From CAWCBG01 sp963793845 (GTDB lineage Bacteria > Acidobacteriota > Terriglobia > Terriglobales > Acidobacteriaceae): a stretch of DNA of 64,000 nt. The stretch spans positions 52,569 through 116,568 of the forward strand of contig CAWCBG010000007.1 in NCBI GenBank assembly GCA_963793845.1. Direction: 5' to 3'. The notes beneath the pieces are model-generated. The model had not been told where the DNA came from, did not search any database, and was given only the letters and a program-made list of their open reading frames with translations. Below, piece by piece: positions 35,805 through 44,799 of this stretch (within the stretch, counting starts at the first letter, position 1; the number at the start of each line of letters is the position of its first letter). The position numbers were made by a program, and so were the translations under genes.

Positions 35805-36374
35805 CTAGCGAGACAACCGCGGCACGATCGCGCCCGTGCTCCGGCTGTAATCGTCGTATTGCGCGCCGAAGGTTTGCCGCATGAAGCTCTCTTCTTTGCG
35901 GCGCTTGATGGTGAACGCAAGCCAGAGCACAGCCACCGCGAGCAGTCCACGCGGTTCGCGACGGACGACGGCGGTGCCCAGTGAGGCCAACAGAATTCCC
36001 GAGTAGATGGGATGTCGCACCCACGCATAGGGACCGGTGCGGATCAACTGGTGGCCAACCTTTACAGTGACAGTGCCGCTCCAATTCTCGCCGATGTAGA
36101 GTCGCGCCCAGATGGCGAAAGCGATGCCCAGCGCGGTGAGCACCACTCCCGTGGTTGCGATCGCGGTGCTCCGCGGGTAGAGCCGTACCTGCAGCCAGCC
36201 CATGGAGAAGTCATGGTTGAACAATATGTAGAAGCCTGCCACCACGAGAATGCTGTAGCTTAATCGCGAGCCGATGCTCTCACGCTGCAGGGTCCGCTTG
36301 GTGCGAAGTGCGAAGACAATCCAAACCAGCAGGAAAAATATCCAGCAATAAGTGCACAGCTGCATCGCGGTCAT
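35805..36374 (-). CDS. Isoprenylcysteine carboxyl methyltransferase-like membrane protein
   Basis: A 189-residue integral-membrane protein with about five hydrophobic helices. The C-terminal half has the family signature LIRTGPYAWVRHPIYSGILLASLGTAV followed by KRRKEESFMRQTFGAQYDDYSRSTG, the S-adenosylmethionine-binding region of ICMT/PEMT-type methyltransferases. The substrate in bacteria is unclear and may be a lipid or isoprenoid. Its start region overlaps nothing real on the other strand, although the divergent zinc-ribbon gene begins 143 bp away. Confidence 0.88.
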   Translation of the reverse strand: MTAMQLCTYCWIFFLLVWIVFALRTKRTLQRESIGSRLSYSILVVAGFYILFNHDFSMGWLQVRLYPRSTAIATTGVVLTALGIAFAIWARLYIGENWSGTVTVKVGHQLIRTGPYAWVRHPIYSGILLASLGTAVVRREPRGLLAVAVLWLAFTIKRRKEESFMRQTFGAQYDDYSRSTGAIVPRLSR

Positions 36375-36516
36375 GGCGTTTCCCTCGAGCCCCCTGAAAG
36401 AGAATACGTTAGATTTCGCCGAAGGTTTCAGAGGGATGCCTGAAGTCCCGTCGTGCTACACTCCGCTCGAACCAGCCTGGCTTCCAGGCTCGATGGACGA
36501 GAAATCAGGAACGCTT

Positions 36517-36783
36517 ATGAGACTGGGTGATTACATCGACGACCACTGCTCCCGCTGCAAGCGCACCACCGACCATGCCATTGTTGCGATGTCGGGCGAA
36601 GAAGCGGTGAAGGTACTGTGTCGCACCTGCAACTTCGAACATAAGTATCGCGGCAACAAGTCCGGCAAGAAAGAGTTGACCAAGGAAGAAGCCTTCCAGA
36701 AGGTGCTGGCCAGCGTTACCGGTCAGTTGGGCGTAAGCTCGTCAGAAAGTGCGGGTCCCGCCAGGAAGAAAAAGTCAAAGTAA
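36517..36783 (+). CDS. Small zinc-ribbon protein
   Basis: An 88-residue protein with two CxxC pairs (Cys11, Cys14, Cys35, Cys38) in MRLGDYIDDHCSRC and VLCRTCNFEHKY, which should bind one zinc. The C-terminal third is lysine- and serine-rich and ends in KKKSK. The ATG at 36517 with CAGGA upstream is preferred; an in-frame ATG 24 bases earlier is possible. A nucleic-acid-binding role is plausible but only inferred. Confidence 0.78.
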   Translation: MRLGDYIDDHCSRCKRTTDHAIVAMSGEEAVKVLCRTCNFEHKYRGNKSGKKELTKEEAFQKVLASVTGQLGVSSSESAGPARKKKSK

Positions 36784-37005
36784 GACCGATTTCGGCGACG
36801 AATCCGCTGTACAATACTGTCTCAACAATCCTGTTGCGTGCGTCCAAACCGCCGCCCAGTTATGAGCAACACCATGTTAGTCATCACACGACCGTAACTC
36901 GCCATCCTCTTTGATCCGCTGACCGCGGATGTCCGGCCACTGACAACTTTGCAGCCGGCGCCGGTATTGCCTCCGACAATACTGCCGCGCATGAGGCCGT
37001 TTGCT

Positions 37006-38424
37006 ATGGGTACAGAAGCAGTTTTCCCTGCTCCTACACAACCGACATTATGGAATTCCCTGCGCGAAGCCCTGCGCGGCTCGCACCAGGACTTCACCGC
37101 CGGCAGCCTGAATCGCGCCGTCTTTCTGCTGGCGGTGCCGATGGTGCTGGAGATGGTGCTGGAGTCGCTGTTCGCGGTGGTCGATGTGTTCTGGGTCGGT
37201 CATCTGGGGGCGAACGCAGTTGCCACCATCGGACTTACCGAATCGATGCTCAGCGTGATCTTCGCCGTAGGCATCGGGCTGAGCGTCTCGACTACCGCCA
37301 TGGTGGCGCGCCGCATCGGAGAGAAGAATCCCGAAGGCGCAGCCGTCGCCGGCGTGCAGGCAATCGTCCTTGGGCTGATCGCTTCGTTTGTCATCGGAGC
37401 GCCGTGCCTTTACTACGCCCCCCGATTGCTGCAGTTGATGGGCGCATCGCCGGAGATTGTCTCCAGCGGCAGCGCCTACGCGCGCATCGTGCTGGGCGGC
37501 AGCGGCGTGGTGCTGATGCTGTTCCTGAACAACGCCATCTTCCGCGGAGCAGGTGACGCGGCAATCGCCATGCGGCTGCTGTGGGTGTCGAACATCATTA
37601 ACCTGATTCTCGATCCGTGCTTCATCTTCGGCGTGGGGCCATTCCCCCGCTTGGGCGTGACCGGCGCGGCGCTTGCCACCCTTACTGGCCGCAGTATCGG
37701 TGTGCTCTACCAGTTCTACCGGTTGCTGCGTGGCACCGAGCGGATCCGGATCCTGCGACGGCAGATTCGCGTGGAATGGGCCGTCCTGCTGCGGCTGGTG
37801 AAGGTCTCGCTGGCCGGGATCCTCCAGTTCGTGATCGCGCACAGCAGTTGGATCGGATTGGTGCGCATCGTGAGCACGTTCGGCGCGGCGGCACTCGCGG
37901 GCTACACCATTGGTATTCGCATCGTGATCTTCGTGCTGTTGCCCTCGTGGGGACTGAGCAATGCCGCGGCAACCCTGGTCGGCCAGAACCTCGGCGCCGG
38001 CCAGCCCGATCGAGCGGAAGCTTCCGTCTGGCGAACCGGGTTCTACAACATGCTTTTTCTGGGCGTGGTGGGCCTGTTCTTCATTGCCTTCGCCGAACCG
38101 CTGGTGCGAATGTTCAGCAACGACCCGCAGGTGGTGCATCTGGCCGCCTCATGTCTGCGCATCGTCAGCATCGGCAACATCAGCTACGCCTACGGCATGG
38201 TAATGATGCAGGCCTTCAACGGTGCCGGCGACACATTGACACCGACCATCGTGTACTTGTTCGGTTTCTGGGTGCTGGAGATTCCCCTGGCGTATTGGCT
38301 GGCGATTCCTTTGCGCACGCAGGCGAACGGCGTTTACTATGCCATCGTTGTCGCCGAGTCGGCCATCGCTGTGGCCAGCGTCGTCCTGTTCAAGCGCGGG
38401 AGGTGGAAGCGGCAGAAGATATAG
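37006..38424 (+). CDS. MATE family multidrug efflux transporter
   Basis: A 472-residue membrane protein with 12 predicted helices arranged as two homologous halves. It shows RAVFLLAVPMVLEMVLESLFAVVDVFWVGHLGANAVATIGL at the start of the first half and LQFVIAHSSWIGLVRIVSTFGAAALAGYTIGIRI at the start of the second, with the NAAATLVGQNLGAGQPDRA loop typical of MATE exporters. They extrude cationic drugs or metabolites by Na+ or H+ antiport. Two earlier in-frame starts exist; 37006 has GAGG at good spacing. Substrate unknown. Confidence 0.93.
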   Translation: MGTEAVFPAPTQPTLWNSLREALRGSHQDFTAGSLNRAVFLLAVPMVLEMVLESLFAVVDVFWVGHLGANAVATIGLTESMLSVIFAVGIGLSVSTTAMVARRIGEKNPEGAAVAGVQAIVLGLIASFVIGAPCLYYAPRLLQLMGASPEIVSSGSAYARIVLGGSGVVLMLFLNNAIFRGAGDAAIAMRLLWVSNIINLILDPCFIFGVGPFPRLGVTGAALATLTGRSIGVLYQFYRLLRGTERIRILRRQIRVEWAVLLRLVKVSLAGILQFVIAHSSWIGLVRIVSTFGAAALAGYTIGIRIVIFVLLPSWGLSNAAATLVGQNLGAGQPDRAEASVWRTGFYNMLFLGVVGLFFIAFAEPLVRMFSNDPQVVHLAASCLRIVSIGNISYAYGMVMMQAFNGAGDTLTPTIVYLFGFWVLEIPLAYWLAIPLRTQANGVYYAIVVAESAIAVASVVLFKRGRWKRQKI

Positions 38425-38459
38425 AAAGCTTCGCGTGCGTCGAGAATCTCGAAGCGACG

Positions 38460-39203
38460 CTACTCGACCACGCCCTCGAACAGATCGGTCTCAAACCTCG
38501 CCTCTCGGGGCTCGCTGGTGCCGACGAGATGAAACATCTCGACCGCTCCGCCACGGCCTGCATTCTTCGCCAGCCGTTCAAACAGCGGTGCCTGCGTCGT
38601 GTGCTGCATGAAGGCCTTGATCTTCGTTCTCAGGCGATCTTCGCCGATGTCGATTCGGGCCGTCACTGTAACCGGGGCGATCGGCGGTGCCTTGGGCAGA
38701 AGGAAATCGGCGGCCGCATAGTAAAGCTTCTGCGCGCGATGTGGCTGCAGTCCCTGCTCAAGTTGCTCGGAGTAGCGGTCCTCTCGCCCCGCCCACTGGA
38801 AGGCCATGGTGGCAAAGACTCCTGCCATCGCATGGTCAACATGGCCGGTGAGCCCGCCGTCCATCCCAAAGGTCACTACCACATGAGGACGGTACTGCCG
38901 GACGCGCCGCACAAGGACTTCCGTGACTGCATAGAAATCAGCCCGGTTTAGTTGGCCGTCCTGGTAGTCGAGCACCTCGCCATGGGTGATACCCAGGACC
39001 TTGCAGGAGTCGGCAAACTCGGCACGACGCATCGTGGCCAATTCTTCGTTGCTGCGCGCGGCACCCCGATTACGAGCGGCGGTTCCGGTGGTCATGCAAA
39101 GCACCGAGGTCTCGACGCCGCGATCGTGGCAGAGCCGCAACGTGCCGCCAAAGCCTCCGGCCTCGTCGTCGGGGTGAGCAGTGATGCAGAGAAGCTTGAA
39201 CAT
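38460..39203 (-). CDS. LmbE/PIG-L family zinc N-deacetylase
   Basis: A 247-residue hydrolase opening MFKLLCITAHPDDEAGGFGGTL. AHPDD (His10, Asp12, Asp13) supplies zinc ligands and the general base, and GHVDHAM gives the third ligand His. Relatives deacetylate GlcNAc-linked compounds such as bacillithiol or mycothiol precursors and lipid-linked sugars; nothing nearby identifies the substrate. The start at 39203 removes nine unsupported residues. It is convergent with the MATE gene, 35 bp apart. Confidence 0.9.
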   Translation of the reverse strand: MFKLLCITAHPDDEAGGFGGTLRLCHDRGVETSVLCMTTGTAARNRGAARSNEELATMRRAEFADSCKVLGITHGEVLDYQDGQLNRADFYAVTEVLVRRVRQYRPHVVVTFGMDGGLTGHVDHAMAGVFATMAFQWAGREDRYSEQLEQGLQPHRAQKLYYAAADFLLPKAPPIAPVTVTARIDIGEDRLRTKIKAFMQHTTQAPLFERLAKNAGRGGAVEMFHLVGTSEPREARFETDLFEGVVE

Positions 39204-39400
39204 GAGACAGGTCCACTCTAAGAGATGCAAGGCTCGCGCCCAATGAGTCGGGGTGTGCCCCTTCTTTACAGTACATCTTTCATGGTGATGGAGGCAGGAG
39301 CGGCGTTGGGCTGCGAGACCGTAGCTGCGCGTTCGCGGCGACCCAAGCCAGGCACCTTGGGCTGGCAGCCTCTGTTCTCGAGTGATATGTTCTTCAGATC

Positions 39401-40453
39401 ATGAAACCGCTATCGAGCCTGCTTGTCCTGTTCGCTGTGATGATGACTTGTAGCCACCTGCGCGCCGCCGACACCTCTGCGCCCGCCCTGCTCGTGCTTT
39501 CTAAAGCCGATAGGACACTGGCCATCGTCGATCCTTCGACGCTGAAGGTCGTAGCCAAGGTGCCGGTAGGCAATGACCCGCACGAGGTTATTGCCTCAAC
39601 CGACGGCCAGACTGCGTATGTCTCCAACTACGGATCCGGGGCTTACAACACTCTGGCGGTGGTGGACCTGGTTACGCAGAAAGCCCTGCCCTCGATCGAT
39701 CTCGGCGCCTTGCGCGGTCCGCACGGCCTGACATTTGTCGGCGGCAAGACGTGGTTTACGGCAGAAGCAGCGAAAGCGGTTGGACGCTACGATCCCGCGA
39801 CCAAGACGATCGACTGGATCATGGGTACTGGCCAGAACCGCACCCACATGATCTATGTCTCGCCGGACATGAAGACCGTGATCACTACCAACGTCAGCTC
39901 GGGCACAGTCAGTATCATCGAGAAGACCGCATGGCCTCCCGAGGGCATGCCGCGCGCCCAACCCCGCCGCGGCCCGCCGTCCCCGTCGCGCCCTCCCAGT
40001 GGAGAATGGAATGAGACCGTGGTTCCGGTGGGCAATGGAGCGGAAGGCTTCGACGTTTCTCCCGACGGCAAGGAAGTCTGGGCCGCGAACGCTGGAGATG
40101 GCACTGTCTCCATCATTGATCTCGCCACCAAGAAGGTCACGCAAACGCTTGCCGCCGCTGTGGACGGCGCAAACCGGTTGAAGTTTACGCCCGACGGTAA
40201 GCTGGTGCTCATTTCCACGCTGCGCGGAGGTGACCTCACCATCATCGACGCCGCCACTCGCAAGGTGGTGAAACGTGTGCCGCTCGGGCACGGCGCAGCG
40301 GGAATCGTCATGCAACCCGACGGCTCACGCGCCTTCGTCGCTTGCACTCCGGACAATTATGTTGCGGTCATCGATCTGCACTCGCTGACGGTGGCTGGAA
40401 AAATCGATGCCGGTGGGAACCCCGACGGGTTGGCCTGGGTGGAGAGACGGTAG
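39401..40453 (+). CDS. Secreted YncE-like beta-propeller protein
   Basis: A 350-residue exported propeller. A signal peptide (MKPLSSLLVLFAVMMTCSHLRA) is followed by six or so repeats of the type LLVLSKADRTLAIVDPSTLKVVAKVPVGNDPHEV and AEGFDVSPDGKEVWAANAGDGTVSIIDLATKKV. A proline-rich insert at about 185-200 (PRAQPRRGPPSPSRPPSG) interrupts the middle. Propellers of this type bind ligands or partners, and no catalytic motif is apparent. A similar propeller forms the N-terminus of the 925-residue phosphoesterase at 19 kb. Confidence 0.88.
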   Translation: MKPLSSLLVLFAVMMTCSHLRAADTSAPALLVLSKADRTLAIVDPSTLKVVAKVPVGNDPHEVIASTDGQTAYVSNYGSGAYNTLAVVDLVTQKALPSIDLGALRGPHGLTFVGGKTWFTAEAAKAVGRYDPATKTIDWIMGTGQNRTHMIYVSPDMKTVITTNVSSGTVSIIEKTAWPPEGMPRAQPRRGPPSPSRPPSGEWNETVVPVGNGAEGFDVSPDGKEVWAANAGDGTVSIIDLATKKVTQTLAAAVDGANRLKFTPDGKLVLISTLRGGDLTIIDAATRKVVKRVPLGHGAAGIVMQPDGSRAFVACTPDNYVAVIDLHSLTVAGKIDAGGNPDGLAWVERR

Positions 40454-40548
40454 GGGGACGCCGTTTGCCGCGCTCATTCCGCTGAGAATGACGAAAATGC
40501 CTGGGACGCGGCAGCGAGGCCAGCACCAAACCAATTGTTACAGCTCAC

Positions 40549-40695
40549 TTACGCACCCGCGCCACTCTGCTCGATCCAGGAATAAACCTGCTCGCGGTTT
40601 TCGCCGAGGAAGTGGATCGCTTCGCTGGCCCGAAGGAAGGCCGCGATCCCTCCCAAACTCAACTTCTCTGCTTCGTGTACGCTGATCGTCCATCC
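40549..40695 (-). pseudogene. Truncated transposase/integrase N-terminus
   Basis: A 48-codon frame, without a start codon, reads GWTISVHEAEKLSLGGIAAFLRASEAIHFLGENREQVYSWIEQSGAGA before a stop. The SLxxIxxFLxASexIxFxgxnrxqvYxWI pattern resembles the N-terminus of an integrase-core transposase family common in soil bacteria. The DDE core that should follow is absent. The rest of the 40454-40816 gap has nothing recognisable. Assignment is by eye, so confidence is moderate. Confidence 0.5.
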
Positions 40696-40816
40696 TCAGC
40701 ATGACTGCCTGCTCCAGGCTCATCTTGTGTTAGAAACAGATTCCTCCTTCAGCCTCACCTTGTATTGGAGAAGACTAGCTCTAGCCTAAGGTACCTGCTG
40801 CGCATATGATGTTCGG

Positions 40817-41299
40817 ATGGCGCTTCCATGTAAGGCATTGCTGGCCACCGCTATGGTCGGTCTCCTTGGCCTCGCTGTCATTCCCGGCTGTCGTCTAAAG
40901 CCCAAAGCGAAACCGGTTACGGTTCGCATCTTCCGCGATCTCAGCTCTCCCTATGGGAACCAACTCGACCATCGTATTCTGGAGTTCCAGCAGAGAAACC
41001 CTCATACCCCGTCCGGCGCGCCTATCCGGGTGGAAAGCTTCAACGTGCCTAATTACGAAAGCTTTTTGCGAGACCACGTCGATCAGGACACGACTCCGGA
41101 AGTGGTGATCCTGGATTCTCCGAAGGACGCGTCCACAAATCCCAAAGTGCAGGCCGAGCTTGGCAAAGCCGTGAATATTTGCGCGGCAGTGAAGGCCTGT
41201 CCAGACGAGGTGCCAGCGTTTGTTCCTACAACGATCACTGGCCTGAGGGCCGAAGCGGCCAATCAGTTTTTGGCATTTCTCTTGAAGCAGCCAGCCTAG
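40817..41299 (+). CDS. Putative lipoprotein, 160 aa
   Basis: An N-terminal signal with a lipobox (LLGLAVIPGCR, Cys25) marks an exported lipoprotein. The mature part (VTVRIFRDLSSPYGNQLDHRILEFQQRN...EVVILDSPKDASTNPKVQAELGKAVNICAAVKACPDEVPAFVPTTITG) has alternating strands and helices reminiscent of an extracellular solute-binding protein, but is far shorter than one. I do not recognise a family. Its stop overlaps by 4 bases the stop of the convergent DNA glycosylase gene. Confidence 0.72.
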   Translation: MALPCKALLATAMVGLLGLAVIPGCRLKPKAKPVTVRIFRDLSSPYGNQLDHRILEFQQRNPHTPSGAPIRVESFNVPNYESFLRDHVDQDTTPEVVILDSPKDASTNPKVQAELGKAVNICAAVKACPDEVPAFVPTTITGLRAEAANQFLAFLLKQPA

Positions 41300-42123
41300 A
41301 CAGCACCGGCGGCCTTGGCCCGCCTGCGCGACGACGGCTTCAACGACGCCTTCTGAACCGGTCCAAGCCCACGCTTGACGACCCGTTTTCCTGCCCCTTT
41401 GCCTGGAGCGGCCTTTGCGGAAGCCGCTTTCTTTTCGGCCGCCGCTCCCGCCATTGGCAGATCTTTCATCTCTGCTGCGCGCCATAAGTACCAGCTCGCG
41501 ACGCTGCGATAAGGGCGCCAGCGCTCCCCGTAGGCCATGAGCTCCTTCGGCTTGGGCAGGTCGGTCAGCTTGCGCATCTTTGCGAAGCCCTTGCGTACGC
41601 CATAGTCGTCCACCGGAAGCACGTCCTGTCGGCCCAGCCGGAAAATCAGCAGCATCTCCACCGTCCAGCGGCCGATGCCGCGTACGGCGTCAATCCGTTC
41701 GATCAGCTCTTCATCGCTCATGCGCGTTGCTTGTTTCAGCGTCGGTACGGTGCCGTCCACCGTTTTAGCAGCGAGATCGCGGATGGCCAGCATCTTGGCC
41801 TGTGACAGTCCAGCGGAGCGCAACAGGGCCTCGGGAGCCGCCAGAACCTGCTCGGGAGTGGGGAAGCCGTCGACCAAGCCGCGCCGGGTGCGAATGCGTT
41901 TGGTATTTTCTGGGAACAGAGCTTTTACGCGTTGCGTGATCGTGGCCGCGACCTTGCCATTCAGCTGCTGATAGATGATCGACTCCAGCAGCGCCTCGAA
42001 GATGTTCTGCATAGACTCCGGCTGCCAGCGGCAGGGGCCGGACTTGGCGATAATCTTCGCCAGGCGGCGGTCGACACGCGACAGATGTTCGCAGGCGGCG
42101 GTGTGATCGAGCTGTTTCGGCAT
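41296..42123 (-). CDS. DNA-3-methyladenine glycosylase II (AlkA-like, HhH-GPD)
   Basis: A 275-residue base-excision-repair glycosylase removing alkylated purines. The helix-hairpin-helix VRGIGRWTVEML is at 147-158, and the catalytic Asp is in LPVDDYGV (Asp173). QPESMQNIFEALLESIIYQQLNGKVAATI matches the GPD fold start. It lacks the AlkA N-terminal TATA-like domain, so it is nearer the yeast MAG-type core. Residues 225-275 are a Lys/Ala/Pro-rich basic tail that may aid DNA binding. Its ATG overlaps the stop of recX. Confidence 0.9.
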   Translation of the reverse strand: MPKQLDHTAACEHLSRVDRRLAKIIAKSGPCRWQPESMQNIFEALLESIIYQQLNGKVAATITQRVKALFPENTKRIRTRRGLVDGFPTPEQVLAAPEALLRSAGLSQAKMLAIRDLAAKTVDGTVPTLKQATRMSDEELIERIDAVRGIGRWTVEMLLIFRLGRQDVLPVDDYGVRKGFAKMRKLTDLPKPKELMAYGERWRPYRSVASWYLWRAAEMKDLPMAGAAAEKKAASAKAAPGKGAGKRVVKRGLGPVQKASLKPSSRRRAKAAGAV

Positions 42124-42683
42124 CAGGGTTGCTCCCGGTTGGGATCGGGCGGTTCGACGGGTTCGCTGTCCAGCACCGAGAGCGTCTCGTCGTCCACGTC
42201 CCAGCTTTTCAGAATGCGAAAGATAACACGGCTGCCGAATCCGGCGCGCACCAGCATGCGAAACACGCGTGCAGCCTGTTTCTGGCCCTCGGGCTTAACC
42301 ACCCGCTTGCGTTGCAGAAAATCCCGCGCCTGCTGTTCCTCGTTCACATCGCCGTAAGCCGCCCCCACCACGGTTTCGATGATGTCACCATGCACGCCCT
42401 TGGCCTTGAGGTCCTGCACCACCCGCATGCGTCCAAACTTCTCGTTCTCCTTGCGGAAGCGGGAATAGCTCTCGGCGTAACTGGTGTCGTTGAGGTAGCG
42501 GTTCTGCTTGAGGCGGGCGACGACTACCTCGACGAGCAGCTCGCCGTGCTCCTGCGTGCCCACCTTGTTGCGCATCAGCCGCTTGAGTTCCGCGACAGTG
42601 CGCATGCGCCGCGCCAGCGCGCCGACAGCGTACTCGTATAGCGACTCCTCATCATACGTGCGCTTGGTCCGCTGAAAGGGCAT
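42123..42683 (-). CDS. recX: Regulatory protein RecX
   Basis: A 186-residue helical protein with three-helix repeats typical of RecX: LYEYAVGALARRMRTVAELKRLMRNK, VVARLKQNRYLNDTSYAESYSRFRKENEKFGRMRVVQDLKAKGVH and RDFLQRKRV...MLVRAGFGSRVIFRILKSW. RecX caps and inhibits RecA filaments. It overlaps the DNA glycosylase start by one base (ATGA overlap), tying it to repair. recA itself is not in the window. The start at 42683 (MPFQRTKR) is preferred to an in-frame start 39 bases earlier. Confidence 0.9.
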   Translation of the reverse strand: MPFQRTKRTYDEESLYEYAVGALARRMRTVAELKRLMRNKVGTQEHGELLVEVVVARLKQNRYLNDTSYAESYSRFRKENEKFGRMRVVQDLKAKGVHGDIIETVVGAAYGDVNEEQQARDFLQRKRVVKPEGQKQAARVFRMLVRAGFGSRVIFRILKSWDVDDETLSVLDSEPVEPPDPNREQP

Positions 42684-42802
42684 GCGGAGATTATAGGAGA
42701 AGGGGCAACCGGCGATTGGCACCCAGGCGTCAGCATGTAGAGGTCGGCACTTAGCATTTAGCCATCAGCACTTTGCATTCGACCTTAATCTCTTCTGATG
42801 CT

Positions 42803-42960
42803 GTCATCCCGAATCCCCTTCAGGGGTGAGGGATCTGTGGTTCGCACGCGGTTCTCGAATGCAAACGTCGCGCCGCTGGGCGGACCTGACGAGGCCAGCA
42901 CGCGTGCCACCGCGAGCAACCGCAGATCCCTCGCAGCTAAAGCTGCTCGGGATGACAATT
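42803..42960. repeat. Long palindromic repeat, GTCATCCCGA family
   Basis: Arms TGTCATCCCGA...GAGGGATCTGTGG and CCGCAGATCCCTCGC...TCGGGATGACA flank a 70-base centre. The gap 42684-43130 also holds runs of AACTGGCCACTGACCACTG-type short repeats (42980-43075) near the guaA start. No gene is seen. Confidence 0.8.
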
Positions 42961-43130
42961 CAGAGGGAAGCGTTTGCAACCGGCAATCGACAACCGCCGC
43001 TGACCATTATCCACTGGCAACCGCCAACTGGCCACTGACCACTGACTGCCACTGACCACTAGCCGCTGCTTCTGATTGCTTCCCCGATACCTCCGCTTTA
43101 CACTGGCCAACGTCTCTGGCAGAGTACATA

Positions 43131-44681
43131 GTGGAAACCCAATCGATCGTCGTCCTCGACTTCGGCGCGCAGTACACCCAGCTTATCGCCCGCCGCATCC
43201 GCGAACAAAACGTCTTCTCCGTCGTGCTGCCCTGCACGGCTTCCCTTGAGGAAATCCAGGGCTACAGCCCGGCAGGCATCATTCTGTCTGGAGGCCCGTC
43301 GTCGGTCTACGATGCCGACGCTCCGCCCGCTGACGACCGCGTGCTGCAGCTCGGACTGCCTGTGCTGGGCATCTGCTACGGCCTGCAGTTCATGGTGTAC
43401 AAGCTGGGCGGCAAGGTGCGGGGAGCCGACAAACGCGAGTACGGCCACGCCGAGGTTGAGTTGCTGACCGACGACTCTCCTTTGTTCACGGGTTTGGAGG
43501 GTCCGCTGGCGGTCTGGATGTCGCATGGCGACGAAGCGGTTGAACTGCCTCCCGGTTTTAAGCTTGTCGGGCGCACTTCCAACGCAGTCGCGGCCATTCA
43601 GAATCCTGCGAAGAAGCAGTACGCGGTGCAGTTCCATCCCGAGGTGCACCACACCCGGCAGGGAACCGACATTCTGCGCAATTTCGTCTTCGTCATCTGC
43701 GGACTCAAGCCCAACTGGACGCCGCAGCACTTCATCGATGAAACCGTCGCCAGCGTGCGGCAGCAGGTCGGCGATGGGCGTGTGATCTGCGGGCTTTCCG
43801 GTGGCGTCGATTCCTCAGTAGCGGCGGTGCTGGTGCATAAGGCCATTGGCGACCAGTTGACCTGCATCTTCGTGAACAACGGCGTGCTGCGCAAGAACGA
43901 GTTCGAGATGGTGCAGAAGAACCTGCGCGACAAGCTGGGACTCAACATTGACGCCGTTGACGCCAGCAAGCGCTTTCTGTCTAAGCTGGCCGGAGTGACC
44001 GACCCTGAGACCAAACGCAAGATCATCGGCAACGAATTCATCGCCGTCTTCGAGGACGAGGCTCACCGGATCGAGCAGAAACAAGGCAAGGTGGATTGGC
44101 TGGTGCAGGGCACGCTCTATCCGGATGTGATCGAGTCACGCTCGGTGCGCGGGCCATCGCAGACCATCAAGAGCCATCACAACGTCGGTGGCCTGCCGGA
44201 GAAGATGAAGCTCAAGCTGATCGAGCCGCTCAAAGATCTGTTCAAAGATGAGGTCCGCAAGATCGGTCGCGATCTCGGCATGCCTGAGGACATCCTCCAG
44301 CGCCAGCCGTTCCCCGGCCCGGGACTGGCAGTGCGCATCCTGGGCGAGGTCACGCCCGAGCGCGTTGCCCTGCTGCAGGAGGCGGACGACATCGTCGTCG
44401 CCGAGATCAAGAAGGCCGGCCTCTACACCAAGATCTGGCAGTCGTTCGCGGTGCTGCTGCCGGTGATGTCGGTCGGCGTGATGGGCGACATGCGGACCTA
44501 CGCCTGCACCTGCGCCATTCGCGCAGTGCATTCGGAGGACGGCATGACCGCCGACTGGGTTCCGCTACCGCACGAGGTACTGAAGACCATCTCCAGCCGC
44601 ATCGTGAATGAAGTCAAGGGCATTAACCGCGTGGTGTATGACGTGACCAGCAAGCCGCCGGGCACAATTGAGTGGGAGTGA
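43131..44681 (+). CDS. guaA: GMP synthase (glutamine-hydrolysing)
   Basis: A 516-residue two-domain enzyme converting XMP to GMP. The class I glutaminase domain has the GICYG nucleophile Cys82 and FHPEVHH with the His-Glu pair. The ATP-pyrophosphatase domain carries the P-loop GLSGGVDSSVAA, and KSHHNVGGLPE and the C-terminal dimerisation domain (RIVNEVKGINRVVYDVTSKPPGTIEWE) are complete. Translation starts at GTG 43131 immediately before the conserved METQSIVVLDFGAQY-like text. It stands alone. Confidence 0.97.
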   Translation: METQSIVVLDFGAQYTQLIARRIREQNVFSVVLPCTASLEEIQGYSPAGIILSGGPSSVYDADAPPADDRVLQLGLPVLGICYGLQFMVYKLGGKVRGADKREYGHAEVELLTDDSPLFTGLEGPLAVWMSHGDEAVELPPGFKLVGRTSNAVAAIQNPAKKQYAVQFHPEVHHTRQGTDILRNFVFVICGLKPNWTPQHFIDETVASVRQQVGDGRVICGLSGGVDSSVAAVLVHKAIGDQLTCIFVNNGVLRKNEFEMVQKNLRDKLGLNIDAVDASKRFLSKLAGVTDPETKRKIIGNEFIAVFEDEAHRIEQKQGKVDWLVQGTLYPDVIESRSVRGPSQTIKSHHNVGGLPEKMKLKLIEPLKDLFKDEVRKIGRDLGMPEDILQRQPFPGPGLAVRILGEVTPERVALLQEADDIVVAEIKKAGLYTKIWQSFAVLLPVMSVGVMGDMRTYACTCAIRAVHSEDGMTADWVPLPHEVLKTISSRIVNEVKGINRVVYDVTSKPPGTIEWE

Positions 44682-44757
44682 AGCAGCTGTCAGCCGTCAG
44701 CTATCAGTCTCCGCTTGGACTCGCTTGCGCTAAATTAATAGCACATATTTACAATCA

Positions 44758-44787
44758 ATGACATTTACTGTCAACTATATTTATGAT
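44758..44787 (+). promoter_or_regulatory. Candidate promoter of the MarR gene
   Basis: ATGACA (44758-44763) and TATGAT (44782-44787), each one base from sigma-70 consensus, are 18 bases apart in a strikingly AT-rich island. Transcription would begin only a few bases before the ATG at 44800, giving a nearly leaderless mRNA. Overlapping imperfect inverted TGTCA/TGACA words could be an autoregulatory operator. Confidence 0.45.
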
Positions 44788-44799
44788 ATTGTCGCGTTC

